Below are positions 21,828-33,700 of a stretch of 64,000 bases of DNA, piece after piece (the stretch's first letter is position 1; every line of letters starts with the position of its first letter). A program made the position numbers and the translations under genes. Source of the stretch: Dipteris shenzhenensis (lineage: Eukaryota; Polypodiophyta; Polypodiopsida; Gleicheniales); NCBI GenBank assembly GCA_047967505.1, contig CM106540.1; one strand, given 5' to 3'. The notes under the pieces are model-generated. The model ran no database searches and was not told the origin of the DNA. It saw only the letters and a program-made list of their open reading frames with translations.

Positions 21828-23240
21828 TCCAATGATGAAATGGTACCTGACCTCAATGTGTTTGGTCTTTGCATGAAAGACCGGATTCCGTGCTAGCTGA
21901 ATAGCACTCATGGAATCACTATGCAATGTCGGTACACCTGTATGAATCCCCAAATCTCCCACTAGCCGATCAAGCCATATAGCCTCCTTGCAACCCTCTG
22001 TGGCTGCAACATACTTAGCCTCTGTGGTAGACAAAGCCACGCACTTCTGTGCACGAGACATCCACGATACTGCACCACCTGCAAAGGTGAACACATAACC
22101 AGAAGTGGATCTCCTACTATCCACATGCCCTGCATAGTCTGAATCTGTGTACCCAAGTACACGCATGTCTTCTTTACCAAAGCAGATGCACATCTCCTTG
22201 GTACCTTTCATGTACCTCATGATGCACTTAACTGCCTCCCAATGCCTCTTTCCTGGATTAGCCATATACCGGCTAACAACTCCCACTGCAAATGCAATGT
22301 CTGGTCTAGTAGCTATCATAGCATACATAAGACTCCCAACTGCTGATGCATAAGGAACCTTGGCCATCATGGCCCTTTCCTCATTTGATTTGGGACTATC
22401 TGTATGACTCAGTTTCACATATGGAGGCAATGGAGTACTCACTGCCTTCCCCCCCTCCATATTAAAATGCTGCAATACTTTTGTAACATACTCTTTTTGT
22501 GAAAGCCAAAGGAGTTTCCTACTCCGATCACGCGTGATGCGCATACCAAGAATATGATGTGCAAGTCCCAAATCCTTCATATCAAAGGCCTCATGCAACT
22601 TGGCCTTTAATGCATCTAGCTCATAAGTATTCTTGCTAGCCAATAGCATATCATCCACATATAGTGCCAGGATTATCAGGCTATTATCCTTAGCCCTTTT
22701 AGTGTAAAGGCAGTGATCAATTTCACTCCTTCTAAAACCATGGGACCGAATAAAAGCATCAAACTTCTGATACCATTCTCTAGGTGCTTGCTTAAGACCA
22801 TAGAGACTCTTCTTCAGCTTGCAAACTAAATGCTCTTTGCCCTTTTCTTCAAAGCCTTCCGGCTGCACCATGTAAATTTCCTCATGCAAATCCCCATGCA
22901 AGAAAGCTGTCTTGACATCCATCTGCATAAGCTCCATATCCTCTGATGCCACTAGTCCAAGCATGCATCTAAGTGTGGTCATCTTCACAACCGGAGAGAA
23001 TATCTCATCAAAGTCCACACCCTTCTCTTGCTTGAACCCTTTAGCAACCAAACGGGCCTTGTACCTAGGCACATCATCACCTGTGGCCTTCATTTTGTAG
23101 ACCCATTTACATGGCAATGCTTTCTTTCCATGTGGCAAAGAAACCAAGTCCCAAGTCTTATTCTTCATAAGTGAACTCATCTCTGATTGCATAGGATACT
23201 CCCACTTGCATTGATCCTCACGCATCATAGCCATGATGCA
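21828..23240 (-). pseudogene. pol: pol (RT and RNase H) of copia element F
   Basis: One open frame reads KWEYPMQSEMSSLMKNKTWD, CKWVYKMKATGDDVPRYKAR, MQMDVKTAFLHGDLHEEIY, LYGLKQAPREWY, YVDDMLLASK, then RNase H with YTDSDYAGHVDSRRSTSGY and ALSTTEAKYVAATEG, ending near HIEVRYHF where similarity stops (about 21830). The first residues before KWEYP and the last before the stop at 21798 come from foreign sequence. Catalytic YVDD is intact and there is no internal stop, so loss of function came from the deletions. The apparent start is not a real one. Confidence 0.9.
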
Positions 23241-23259
23241 AATAAAACAAAATCCCAAA

Positions 23260-24656
23260 TGCTAGTGCCTCAAGAGAGAATCACACCAAATACCAGGTGC
23301 ACCCAAATGTGTATGCCACAATAGAGTGAAATATCACCAAAACTCAAAGCTCAAGGCATCAAAAGATGCATCTGACTCATGTGCATATACTATGCATCCA
23401 TATGAGCAAATCTGGCCCAAAAGGAAATGCCAATAAGTGCCAAATGACTCAAGCATAAACACCATCCACTGGCATATGCATCAATAATATCTCATCCAAG
23501 AGAGCATAGCACTATCAGTGCATCACCTGCAATGTGTCAAAGGTGTCCCTCAGCATAAAATAGCATCCATGTGCAAAGCATCCATAAAAATAGCATCCCA
23601 CAAGGCAATTTGGGCCTATCAGCGCATCCAATAAGGACCGCAATGCATCCAAATGGCCTATAAATCATCCACTGCAACCAAATGCACACCACGAATGAGC
23701 GCACACTACTCAAACTACAACCAGAGTGATCTGCATAAGGTATGCTCAAGAAATCATAGTCCCACGGTAATGAGCGCTACTGAAAATAGAACCTGAGATG
23801 CCTCAAAACATGGGCGCCATTGCATAATCGGAATCAGCAAGAAAATCTGCAAATATCTCTCTTCTGCCAGAACTCCAAAATCCCAACCGATGAGTGAGAA
23901 ATGGGAGTCAACACTTATCCACTGCCATGTGGCATAAATCTAAGGTTTCAAAACCTTAGAATGAAAAATGCATAACAGAGAGACGAAATCGAATACACAA
24001 AGATCTATAACTCTGAAAATCCTCCACCGAATCATGCAAGAACTGACAAGTAGGGGTTTTTGGGCATCCGAAATGCAATGGGACAAACGGTTTTGGAAAC
24101 TGTGGTCTCAATCACTGGGTCCAACACACGGACTGAAAAACGTTTTTGGAAACAGAGCTATCTGTAAACTCCACCGGAGTGCGAATGATGAGCAACATAG
24201 AAGTTTTAGGACCTCCTGAGTCCACCGGAACTGACAGATCTGCAAATGGTTGCTCCAAACTTGAGTTCCAACACCCGGGCAAAAAACGCAGGAACTGACA
24301 CAGTGAGCCAAAAATCCATTGAAATGATCCCAGATTCAAGAATGAAGGTGTTTCCAAGCTCCTGAAGTAATGTGGACACCAAAAGCAAGCAATAGTTGCC
24401 TCTACAAGTCAATATGGAGTCTCTGTCATCGAACGGAACAGGGAAAAGCTCAAAAAACGACTTTTTCTTTGAAAGCTCTTAACAGGCTCTCAAAACCACT
24501 TCGCAAAGCCAAAATGACATTTCCAAAGGTTTCTCCAAGGTCTCTGCACACTCGGATGCAAGTAAAGTCACCCACAAAGCTTCCCAAAGCTTCTCCTTCC
24601 TCCCACAGAGCTACTGAGCTTCAAAGCATTCACGCACGCTCAGCTAGATCACCCAG
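23260..24656 (-). other. Leader-like non-coding DNA of element F
   Basis: No gene recognised. Many short gcatcca/tgcatc-type repeats at 23280-23760. It sits between primer site and RT, where gag and integrase should be; an internal deletion is inferred. Confidence 0.4.
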
Positions 24657-24668
24657 GCTCTGATACTA
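24657..24668 (-). promoter_or_regulatory. Primer binding site of element F (initiator tRNA-Met type)
   Basis: Minus strand tagtatcagagc, one base off the standard tggtatcagagc. Confidence 0.75.
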
Positions 24669-24827
24669 GTTGAGAGTGCTCTCAACGGAAGCAAGAACGG
24701 AAGAAGGAGAGAGAGAGATAGAGAGCCACATAAGTTTTGGTGGGTGCAGAACTACCCTAATCTTCTTTTTCATTCATTTATATGTGTGTTTGAGTATTGT
24801 ACATAATCGGGGTTAAGGCACAGTGAC
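24669..24827 (-). repeat. Partial 5' LTR of element F
   Basis: Adjacent to the primer site; it starts (plus strand) with gttgagagtgctctcaac, an 8-bp inverted repeat with 2-bp spacer. Similarity to the RT of E1 begins at about 24828, so the outer LTR portion is deleted. Confidence 0.65.
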
Positions 24828-27800
24828 ACTATCACTTGTGATGATCAAATCATCAACATAAATGACAAGCAGCATAATACCTTTCTCTATTTTTCTCCCA
24901 TAAAGTGAGAAATTTGCCTTGGAAATCTGAAAGCCAATAGTGACAAGATACTATCCTATCTTGTCAGACCATGCTCTAGGTGCTTGCTTCAGGCCATACA
25001 AGGCTTTCTTCAACCCGCAAACAAACTCAGGATGAATAGCATGAACATAACCTGGTGGCTGCTCCATAAAGACCTCTTCTTGCAAATCACCATGCAAGAA
25101 GGCATTCTTTACATCCATCTGATGTAAAGACCATTCCTTTGATGCAGCCATAGCAATGACTGCTCTTACGGTTTCCATCCTTGCAACCGAGCTGAATGTT
25201 TCCTCATAATCAATGCCATATGTCTGTGCATACCCCTTGACAACTAATCTTGACTTGTATCTATTCATAGAACCATCTGCATTGTGCTTCACCTTATAAA
25301 CCCACTTACAGCCAATTGCATTCTTGTCTTTAGGCAAAGGCACCAATTCCCATGTAGCATTTGCTTCCAAGGCATCCATTTCTTCATCCATGGCTTTCTC
25401 CCATTTTTCTTTTCCCATGGCTTTCTCAAAAGAAGTGGGTTCTGGTTCCTGTATCACTTTGACCATATAGGCATAGTGAATGGCTGTAAATCCATCATAT
25501 TTTAGCCTATCCACAGGATACCTAGCTCTGCTAGACCTGCGCAAAATAGGCTCACTTCCAGATGCTCTCAAAACATCCCTGGTCTTCCTTACTCCAGGTG
25601 TAACAACAGAAGGAATACCCAACTCATCATCAATGCTCTGTTCTGAGCCACTGGATTCACCATCCACATAAGAGTGACCTGCATTCACATCAAACATGGG
25701 CTGATCTACCTTCTCTTTTCCTTTTCGTGATACCTGCATACCACTATCTACATTGCTTTGAGGAGATTCTCCTGATCTCAATCTGCCTATCCATGGTAAA
25801 GTATGTGAACCACTGCTAGAGGACATTGCAGGTCCACTAATATTTTGTGATTACTGCTGTAAATTCTATGCAGCATTACCATTTTGTGCATCTACATCAT
25901 CAATCACATTTATTGGTTTATACCAGCTACTCATCTCATAAAAAACATCTCTGCTGACTGTAAACTTATGAGTAGAAGGGTTATAGCATCTATACCCTTT
26001 CTGCTACAGAGAATAACCAATAAAGATGCACTTCTCAGCTTTTGGATCCAACTTGGACCTCAACTCATTTGGCACATGAACATAGGCAATGGAACCAAAA
26101 ATTTTCAAATGAGAAATATCTGGTTTCCTACCAGTATACATCTCCTCTGGCGTCATGGCATGTATTACTGCAATGGGAGTCCTGTTCCTTATGTAAATTG
26201 TTGTAGCAACTGCTTCAACCCAATAATAATCTGGTAGGAATTTTTCATTTAGCATGGCCCGAGATACCTCTCCAATATGCCTGTTTTTCCTTGTTGCAAG
26301 TCCATTTTGCTGTGGGGTATGATTGCATGAATATTGCTGCTTTATGGCATGCTCCTGCAGGAACCTTGCAAACTCATTTGAAAGGTACTCTCCCCCTCCA
26401 TCTGACCTTAGGCATTTTATTTGTAGGTCTGTTTCTTTTTCAACCACAGCTTTAAAAGCTTTGAAATGCCCAAACACTTCACTTTTCTTTTTCATAAAAT
26501 GCAACCAAACTTTTCTACTGTAGTCATCATAAAAGTGACAAAATAATGACAGCCTCCAATAGATGTATCTTTCGTAGTCCACACATCAGAGTGGATTAAT
26601 TCCAATGGCTTCTCACTCTCTTGAACATGTCTAGGAAATGGTTTCCTTACCTGTTTTCCAAATTGACAGGCTTCACATACCTTATGCATTTCTACAACCT
26701 TGAATTTAGGCAATCCTGCAACAATGTTTTGGGCTTGCATTGATTTAAGTCACTGTACATTAACATGACCGATGCGTTTATGCCAGATATCAATATCTGC
26801 AACTACACCGGTCCCATGTGCAAACATTACTGCACTCAATTCAGGCATGTCTGCATCCAATGCAAACATCTTGCCCTTCTTCCTTCCCTTGGCTATCAAG
26901 CGACCGTTATTTTTCATATCCTCAACAAAGCATCCATGAGGATTAAATCTGACCTGCGAGCCTTGCTCAACCATTTGACCAATAGAAACCAGGTTCTTGG
27001 TGATGTTCGAGACATGAAATACATCAGACAAGTATTTCTTTTTCCCATCCTGCATAGACAAAGGAATTTTACCAATCTGCACAATAGGATGTGTAGTATC
27101 ATCACCAGTCTCCACAAATCCTAGTCTTTTCATTTTCCTTGCATCCTGCATCCATTCTGCATGACCTGTCATGTTTTTTGATGCACCTGAGTCAACATAC
27201 CACACATCATTGCTTTCTTCTGCACTTGTCACAGAATTGGTCATGTGCTGCACCATAAACAAATGCTCATTTCTGTCATCACCCTGTCTACTAGAGGATG
27301 CATAATTGCCTTGCTGCAATTTTCCATTCATAATGTCATTATGCTTTTTGTAGCAGTTTTTAGGCATATGACCCATTTTACCACAATAGTAGCATTCAAC
27401 ATTGCTGTTTGCATTTTGACCTCTCTGCCATCCACCATGGCCTCTTTGGCTCCCCCTGCCTCTAGAGTTACCACGTCCTCCTCCATAGGACTGGTTTTCT
27501 TGAGTTTGCTGCATATTCTAATTTCTACCATGGCCTCCAAATCCGCCTCCTCTACCTCTACCTCTACCTCTTCCAGCATTTGAGTAGAAGACAGTTTCTT
27601 TTGAAGTTCCTCCTAAAGAAGATGCACCACCATTTATCTGCTCTTCAGAAATTAGAAGAGCAAACAACTCCTCAAAATCAGGAAATTTGTCACGGATAGT
27701 AATGGATGTCCAAAATTGTGCATAATCCTTTCCTAGACCATTCAAGGTCACAGAAACTAAATCATCATTTTCCACTGGTGACCCAATGGAAGCAAGTGCA

Positions 27801-28218
27801 TCTACAATTTTCTTCACCTTCATGTGGTAGTCATTGATGCTCATATTTTCTCTCTACACATTGCGCAACTCCTGCTTGAGCTGCATTTTCCTAGCTTGCA
27901 TATTTGTGCTGTACATTTTTGCCAAAGTATCCCATGCCTCTTTTGGCGTACTTGCATCCTGAATATGCACAATCATAGAATCCGAAATACTAATAGACAG
28001 CCAATACATACTTTTCTGGCTCTCTCATGCCATCCTTTAAATGCCTGCATTTCCTGTTGATTGGGAACATTAGGAAGAACTGGTTCTTCTTCATTTCCTG
28101 TAATGAACTCCCAATAGCCTTTTTCCATAAGGAAATTCGTCATTCTAAACTTCCATTCTTGGAAGTTGTTCTTGTCAAGCTTTTCAGTGACAATCTGTGA
28201 AAGAGAATTAGATGCCAT
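24828..28218 (-). pseudogene. gag-pol: gag-pol of copia element E1, frameshifted and truncated
   Basis: The likely start is MASNSLSQIVTEKLDKNNF at 28218. Gag slips frame near 28010 (1-nt deletion against D in the YWLS region) and resumes at 27844. A CCHC knuckle CYYCGKMGHMPKNC, protease WYVDSGASKNM and GAG-pre-integrase WHKRIGHVN lie within 27514-26750. Integrase reads IHSDVW in one frame, then slips before the FIDD region; CLRSDGGGEYLSN and QQNGLATRKN follow (Thr where Glu is expected after A in the DDE triad). The C-terminal integrase-RT linker and RT run 25826-24951 (KWVYKVKHNADGS, MDVKNAFLHGDLQEEVF). Multiple frame breaks; inactive. Confidence 0.9.
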
Positions 28219-28746
28219 TGCAGAACACTGCAAAATATTCTGTCACTGCAAAAAACACAGCTTCTGCCTCACAAGGGCAAATCTGCAAAACTAACGAAAG
28301 TGGTATTTGACCACACAGTCACTTCCTAGTGACGATTTTGCAACAAGCAATAAGGATGATTCTGCAACTCCCAATATCTCTCCACATAGGCATACAATGC
28401 AATTTTTGCAGCAACTTTCCATTGACCTGCAGAACAGTGGTCGCACAGCAAAAACAGGGCCTTTTTTTCAGTGCTTGCAGAGAACTTCCACCTCCAAAAC
28501 GGGCACCGAAATGGCCTCGAATCAAAAAAATAAAGTCACTAAGGGCTTCGCCGCATCCCACAGCATATACTACCCTCTCGCCACACCATGAAGGGTGTCT
28601 CAATCTGACATAGTGCACTCTTGCACTTTCGGCTGTGCTACCTATAGAGATTTGCTCCCAAACTTGAAAAAGGAAAGTAACACTGGTCCTCTTACCAGGA
28701 CACCGTGAACTTGGTTTGCTTTCTTGAGCTCCTTACCATGAACCAA

Positions 28747-28758
28747 GCTCTGATACCA
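28747..28758 (-). promoter_or_regulatory. Primer binding site of element E1
   Basis: Minus strand tggtatcagagc directly follows the LTR end; complementary to the 3' end of initiator tRNA-Met. Confidence 0.9.
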
Positions 28759-29103
28759 TGTGAAGATAGTGGGAGAGAAGGAAGGAGTCTCACTTGCAGC
28801 TTTCTCACATACACAAATACACACAAAGGTGGAGGCTAAAAATAGTTTCCCTCTTCTTAGTTGTGAAAGCCAAAAGAACTCAAGTACAAAGAAATAGGAG
28901 AACCCTATATGTGGGTCTCAAACCAAACTCAGCTAACTAAGGTGGCATACTAACTGAGCCACGAACTAGAGTACATAAGGATAGCTATCATCTAGCTATT
29001 ATTCATGGGCGGTGTACCAACCACATCTGCAGCTAACAAGTCGGTGACATAAATGCACAACGGTCACCCTGGCATATCATGAGTGGAGCTCGATATCTCA
29101 ACA
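28759..29103 (-). repeat. 5' LTR of copia element E1 (345 bp)
   Basis: Minus strand TGTTGAGATATCGAGC ... ATCTTCACA; matches the 351-bp LTR of element D at 54099-54449. Next five plus-strand bases are agaag; no partner is left to confirm a target duplication. Confidence 0.9.
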
Positions 29104-29838
29104 AGAAGTAGTAATGAAAACATTACACACACCTACAAAAACAAATAGACTTGCTCAGTGCCTCTACCACAAAGAGAAAGACTAAAGGAGCAAGGTAGCA
29201 TCCATGCCTTACTTGGTGGAAAGGTGTAAATCCCTCTCCCGTGTCACCTCTGACGAGCGTTTGACTAGCGCTCCTTGCATACAAGGCCTAGACCCACGGA
29301 ATCCTCCTATGAAATCTTGAAAAGGACGCAAGGCGAATTGATGAGGAATTTAAGAACCGATCAATGCATGTGCCAAACGGAGCTTCGAGCGTTCATTTCT
29401 CAATCAAATTTTGGTTGATCGGTCAACGGTCTAAATAGGAAGCTAATGTACACAAGAATTGAATGTGAGAATGCGATGAGCTAAATCTCTCTTAAACCAT
29501 TGATTCAAAACATCAGTGTGGTGAGTAGCTACATACCCTAATTCTGCATACTTTCAGAATGGTTTCTTACTTTGGTCCTCACTTAAACCGTTGTAGGAAT
29601 CCTAGTCTAGATGGTGCCTTGATCTTATGCTTAAATGAAGTGCATGTCCTGGTGGGTGGGTGATTCAGATGTATTTCCCCCCTTTCCTTTAACTCATAGC
29701 AATCATGAGAACTTAAATCAACTTCTTGCATGCAGTGTTATCTAAACATCCCCTGCCCTCACTAAAACTTCTTTCCCTCCCTTGACTCTCTCTTCTTGGT
29801 CACGTGCTTCTGTTTTTTGACACAAATTTGGACTTGTG
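29104..29838. other. Spacer between elements E1 and C
   Basis: No gene, tRNA or repeat recognised. Its right end carries the first copy of the CTTAG target duplication (29839-29843). Confidence 0.6.
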
Positions 29839-29843
29839 CTTAG

Positions 29844-30141
29844 TGTTGACATATCAAGCTCTACCCCCGATATATCTCCTGGATGACTATCATTTATGTC
29901 ACCGCCTATGTTAGTTATACTCGTGGTGTAGTTAGACTACCACGTATGTTTTTGGTTTGGGTTCACATATGAACCACGTATTCTAGGTTTTGACATATAG
30001 GGTATTTCCCTCTTCTATTGTATGGTTGTTGTGTGCAAAAGTGAAGAAAGGCTTCACCCTCCAACCTTGTGTCCTCTCTCTTTTGTGTGTTGTGAAGAAA
30101 GCTGAACTTGAGTCTCCTATCTCTCTCCCTCATTCTTTACA
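29844..30141 (+). repeat. 5' LTR of copia element C (298 bp)
   Basis: TGTTGACATATCAAGC ... CATTCTTTACA. It contains the near-palindromic accacgta.gttt/aaccacgt segment around 29935-29980. No strong TATA box is visible; tgacatatagggtat is the best candidate. Confidence 0.95.
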
Positions 30142-30154
30142 TGGTATCAGAGCC
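30142..30154 (+). promoter_or_regulatory. Primer binding site of element C
   Basis: tggtatcagagcc directly follows the LTR; initiator tRNA-Met type. Confidence 0.93.
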
Positions 30155-30718
30155 TTGTTCGTGGTAAGGAGCTCAAGAAAGCTAGCCAAGTTTGTGGTGT
30201 CCTGGTAAGAGGACCAGTGTAGCTTTCCTATTTCGAGTTTGGGAGCAAATCTCTGCAGGTAGCACAGCCAGAAGTGCAGGAGTGCACTGCTTCAGATTGA
30301 GAGGCCCTTCGCGGTGCGGCGAGAGCGCAGTATATGCTGCGAGAGAGAGCAAAGCCCTTGGTGACTTTATTTTTCTGATTTGAGGCCGTTTCGGGGCCCG
30401 TTTTGAAGGCGGAAGTTCTTCGCAGGCACTCAGAAAAAGGCCCTGTTTTTGCTGTGCGACCACCGCGCGGCTAGTCGGTGGAAAGGTGCCACAGAAATTG
30501 CATTGTATGCCTATGTGTAGAGATATTGGGAGTTGCAGATTCATGCCTGTTGCCTGTTGATGAAAAATCGTCACGAGGAAGTGACTGTGTGGTGAAATAC
30601 CACTTTCGTCAGTGTTGCAGATCTGCCCCTGTGAGGCTTTTCGCAGAAGTTTTGCTATTTGCCCTTGTGAGGCATTTGCTGTGTTTACAGGTTGCTGTTG
30701 CAATTCGTGATTTGTAAA

Positions 30719-33700
30719 ATGTCTGAGAATCTGTCTACCATTGTCAGTGAGAAGCTTGACAAGAACAACTTCCAAGCATGGAAGTTCAGGATGACAAACT
30801 TCCTTATGGGAAAGGGAGTTTGGGATTACATCAGTGGTGAAACTGCAGAACCAGTTTTGGGTACTGCTCCCACTCCTGCTGAATTGAAGGCCTTTAAAGA
30901 ATGGCATGAAAAAGCCAGAAAATGCCTGTATTGGCTGTCTGTTAGCATTTCAGATTCTATGATTGTGCATATACAGGATGTAGAGACGCCTAAGGAAGCA
31001 TGGGATACATTGGTGAAGCTGTATAGCACAAATACCAAAGCACGAAAGATGCAGCTAAAGCAGGAGTTGCACAATGTGCAAAGGAAAAATCTGAATATAA
31101 ATGAGTATTCCTTGAAGGTGAAAGGCCTTGCAGATTCTCTTGCCTCCATTGGAGCACCTATTGATGATGAGGACTTAGTGTCCGTGACCTTGAATGGTCT
31201 TGGGAAAGATTATGCACAGTTTCGGACATCCATTGGAGTCCGTGAAACATTTCCTGATTTTCAGGAACTTATTGCTCTCTTGCTGAGTGAAGAGCAAAGG
31301 AATGGTGGTTCAGCCACCTCAACTTCTCAAGAGACTGCTTTCTACTCGAATACAGGTAGAGGCAGAGGTAGAAGAAGAGGCCGGTTTGGTGGCCGTGCAG
31401 GAAATCAGAACCAACAGCAACAACAGGAAAACCAGTCCTATGGAGGAGGACGTGGTAGTTCTAGAGGCAGGGGGAGCCAAAGAGGCCGTGGTTCATGGCA
31501 AAGGAACCAGCAAGTAAATAGCAGCACAGAATGCTATTATTGTGGAAAGCCTGGACACAAGGAGAATACATGCTATAAAAAGCAGAATGACATCAAAAGT
31601 GGAAAGTTGCAGCAAAGCAACTATGCATCATCAAGTGGGCATGGTGACGACAGAAATGAGCACCTTTTTGTGATGCAGCATATGGTTAACTCCATGTCAG
31701 GAGATGCTGCAGCTTGCAATGATGTTTGGTATGTTGATTCAGGTGCCTCTAACCACATGACCAGTCATGGTGAGTGGTTTCATGATGTTAGAAATTTGGA
31801 TAAGCCAGGTTATGTTGAAACAGGTGATGATACTGCGCACCCAATTACGCAGGTTGGTAAAGTGCCATTGGCTATGCAGGATGGCAAAACGAAGTACTTG
31901 GCAGATGTACTTCATGTTCCAAAAATCACTAAGAACCTGGTTTCAGTTGGCCAGATGGTTGAGCAAGGTCTGCAGGTTAGATTTAATCCTGATGGATGCT
32001 TTGTTGAGGACCTGAAAAATAAGTGCCGCTTGGTTGCAAAAGGCAACAAAAATGGTAGAATGTTCACCTTGGATGTTGATATGCCTGAGGTGAAAGCTGC
32101 TATGTTTGCGCATGGGAGAGGTGTCATTGCAGATATTGAGATATGGCACAAGCGCATTGGGCACGTGAATATACAAAGGCTGAAATCTATGCAAACGAAA
32201 AACATTGTTGCAGGTTTGCCTAAATTCAGAGTTGAGGGAATGCAAAAGGTATGTGAAGCATGCCAAATGGGTAAGCAGGCCAGACATGCATTTCCTAAAA
32301 ATGCTAAGGTGAGCAGAAGACCTTTGGAAGTGATCCATTCAAATGTTTGGACAACCAAAGCTGCTTCTATTGGTGGATGCCATTATTATGTGACGTTTAT
32401 TGATGACTACACAAGGAAGGTGTGGATTTATTTTATGAAGCACAAAAGTGAAGTGTTCAGCCATTTCAAGGCTTTTAAGGCCATGGTTGAAAAAGAGAAA
32501 GGTGTGCATATTAAAGTGCTAAGATCTGATGGAGGGGGAGAGTACTTTTCAGAAGAATTTTGTGAATATCTGAAAGAACAGGGAATTCAAAGGAAGTACT
32601 CATGCAGGTCTACCCCTCAGCAGAATGGGGTTGCAGAAAGGAAGAACAGGCATATTGCAGAAGTAGGACGGGCGATCCTAAATGAGAAAAACATGCCTGA
32701 TTATTTTTGGGCTAAAGCAGTAGCAACTGCTGTTTATATTATGAACAGAACCCCCACTGCAGCTGTCCATGGCATGACGCCTGAAGAAATGTATACAGGC
32801 CAAAAACCAGATATTTCTCACTTGAAGGTATTTAGTTGCATAGCTTATGTTCATGTTCCTGATGAGAAGAGAACAAAGCTGGATCCAAAGGCAGAAAAAT
32901 GCATCTTTATTGGATATGCTCAGCACCAGAAAGGGTATCGCTGTTATAACCCTTCCACCCGCAAAATGCAAGTGAGCAGAGATGTTGTTTTTGATGAAAT
33001 GAGCAGCTGGTATGCACCAACTGTTATGGTAGGAGATGCAGATGCAGGAAATGGGAATGCTGCAATAAATGCAGAGCAGCAATCTCAAGCCTTGAGTGGA
33101 CCCAGAGAGTCCTCTACTAGTGGATCTAATGCATGGACAGGGAGATTGAGATCTAGTGAATCGTCACATGGCAGTCCTGATAGTGTTGTGCAGGTATCAC
33201 ATAAGGGAAAAGAAAAAGTGGACCATGCTCCAGTATTTGATGTGTCTGCTGGTAGTTCTCATGTTGATGGAGAGTCAAGCGGCTCTGAAATGAGCCTTGA
33301 TGAGGAACTTGGGATTCCTTCTGTTGTTACACCTGGTGCAAGGAAAAGCAGGCATGATTTAAAGACGCCTGCAACTGATCCAGTTGTACGGAGGTCCACT
33401 CGTATTAAGTATCCAGTTGACAGGCTGAGATATGATGGGTATACAGCACATCACTATGCTTATATGGTCAAGGTTCTAGAGGAGCCAGAGCCCACATGTT
33501 TTGAGGATGCAGCAGGGCATAAAAATTGGGAAGCAGCTATGGATGAAGAGATGGCTGCCTTGGATGCAAACCACACTTGGGATTTGATGCCTTTGCCTCA
33601 TGATAAGAAGGCTATTAGCTGCAAGTGGGTTTACAAAGTAAAGCACAATGCTGATGGGTCTGTTAGCAGGTACAAGGCAAGATTGGTTGCCAAAGGTTTT

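Larger units (their letters stand above)
21828..24827 (-). mobile_element. Ty1/copia element F, deleted at both ends and internally
   Basis: On the minus strand: partial 5' LTR (24669-24827), primer site (24657-24668), about 1.4 kb of leader-like DNA, then RT and RNase H (23240-21828). Gag, protease and integrase are missing, as is the 3' LTR. It is a different family from A/B and C/D/E1 by its RT sequence and LTR end. Confidence 0.8.
24828..29103 (-). mobile_element. Ty1/copia element E1, 3' half deleted
   Basis: On the minus strand: 5' LTR (29103-28759), primer site, leader, gag, protease, integrase and N-terminal RT. It ends inside RT just after the YVDD region at about 24828; the rest of RT, RNase H and 3' LTR are lost and element F's LTR follows directly. 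Close relative of element D (54099-59317) and a more distant relative of C. Confidence 0.9.

Noticed and set aside
23968-24663. Short overlapping frames in the leader of F
   Set aside because: No motif; several phases and both strands equally open; sequence is leader-like.
30142-30154. tRNA gene fragment
   Set aside because: tggtatcagagcc is the retrotransposon primer site complementary to initiator tRNA-Met, not a tRNA gene; no cloverleaf around it.
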